From Calditrichia bacterium (lineage in GTDB: Bacteria > Calditrichota > Calditrichia > RBG-13-44-9 > J042): a stretch of DNA of 5,735 nt. The first letter of the stretch is position 1. Every line of letters begins with the position of its first letter. Location: the NCBI GenBank assembly GCA_030430345.1, contig JAUIFT010000222.1, positions 1-5,735 on the forward strand, given 5' to 3'. The position numbers were made by a program, and so were the translations under genes. Shown piece by piece: positions 5,671 through 5,735 of this stretch. The notes under the pieces were generated by a model. It saw only the letters and a list, made by a program, of their open reading frames with translations, made no database searches and had not been told where the DNA came from.

Positions 5671-5735
5671 TTAAACTTTTCCATCGACGACGTGTCTGAG
5701 GTTAATCATAGCAAAAGCGATGTAATGAAGTCCCA
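5671..5735 (-). CDS. C-terminal tail of an unidentified ORF, possibly a transposase (partial)
   Basis: One minus-strand frame is open from the window edge to a TAA at 5673-5671 and encodes GLHYIAFAMINLRHVVDGKV. The His-Tyr-hydrophobic-Ala pattern ending in MINLR is reminiscent of the last helix of IS5/IS4-like DDE transposases, but 20 residues are too few for identification. The other two minus-strand frames meet stops sooner, within 11 codons of the edge. If it is a transposase, an insertion-sequence end should lie between 5670 and 5580; no terminal inverted repeat can be tested because the other end is outside the window. Confidence 0.33.
   Translation of the reverse strand, partial: GLHYIAFAMINLRHVVDGKV

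Noticed and set aside
5654..5674. 7-bp inverted repeat considered as a terminator for the partial ORF
   Set aside because: The stem has a single G-C pair and the T run lies 11 nt away, so termination would be weak at best.
1..5735. CRISPR array, tRNA or rRNA genes
   Set aside because: No regularly spaced direct repeats, tRNA-like cloverleaf segments or rRNA-like conserved stretches were seen on either strand.

Overview
The window is 5.7 kb of bacterial chromosome of medium GC content, and every gene that can be supported lies on the minus strand. The gene types suggest a Bacteroidota/FCB-like lineage (for example Bacteroidota, Ignavibacteria, Calditrichota or KSB1-type bacteria). These include a membrane-anchored MutS-like ATPase without mismatch-recognition domains, mixed use of Shine-Dalgarno sites, and a possible TTTG/TAnnTTTG-type promoter. 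This placement is an inference and cannot be narrowed from the window alone.

In the direction of transcription (high to low coordinates) the layout is as follows. (1) 5735-5671: the last 20 codons of an ORF that runs off the window edge; its tail loosely resembles the C-terminus of a DDE transposase. (2) 5561-5184: a small cupin protein. (3) 5194-3326: a 622-residue MutS-family ATPase with four predicted membrane segments, whose start overlaps the cupin stop by 11 nt, so the pair is probably translationally coupled. (4) 3325-2856: 470 bp without a protein gene, AT-rich in its upstream part. It holds a perfect 13-bp inverted repeat, a smaller hairpin and a textbook minus-strand intrinsic terminator. 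(5) 2855-1776: gcvT, the aminomethyltransferase (T protein) of the glycine cleavage system. (6) 1757-1482: a 91-residue hydrophobic membrane protein 18 nt downstream of gcvT. (7) 1345-281: a LivM-type ABC permease. (8) 245 to the window edge: the N-terminal third of a LivH-type ABC permease.

Three transcription units are likely: cupin-mutS-like, ending at the terminator at 3023-2981; gcvT-small membrane protein; and livM-livH. The last two have no clear terminator between them, so they could be joined. gcvT feeds one-carbon metabolism from glycine, and the Liv permeases import branched-chain or related amino acids, so the lower half has an amino-acid theme. I do not see a clearly new multi-gene system. 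The points most worth a second look are the long structured gap upstream of gcvT, the cupin/membrane-MutS pair and the small membrane protein behind gcvT.
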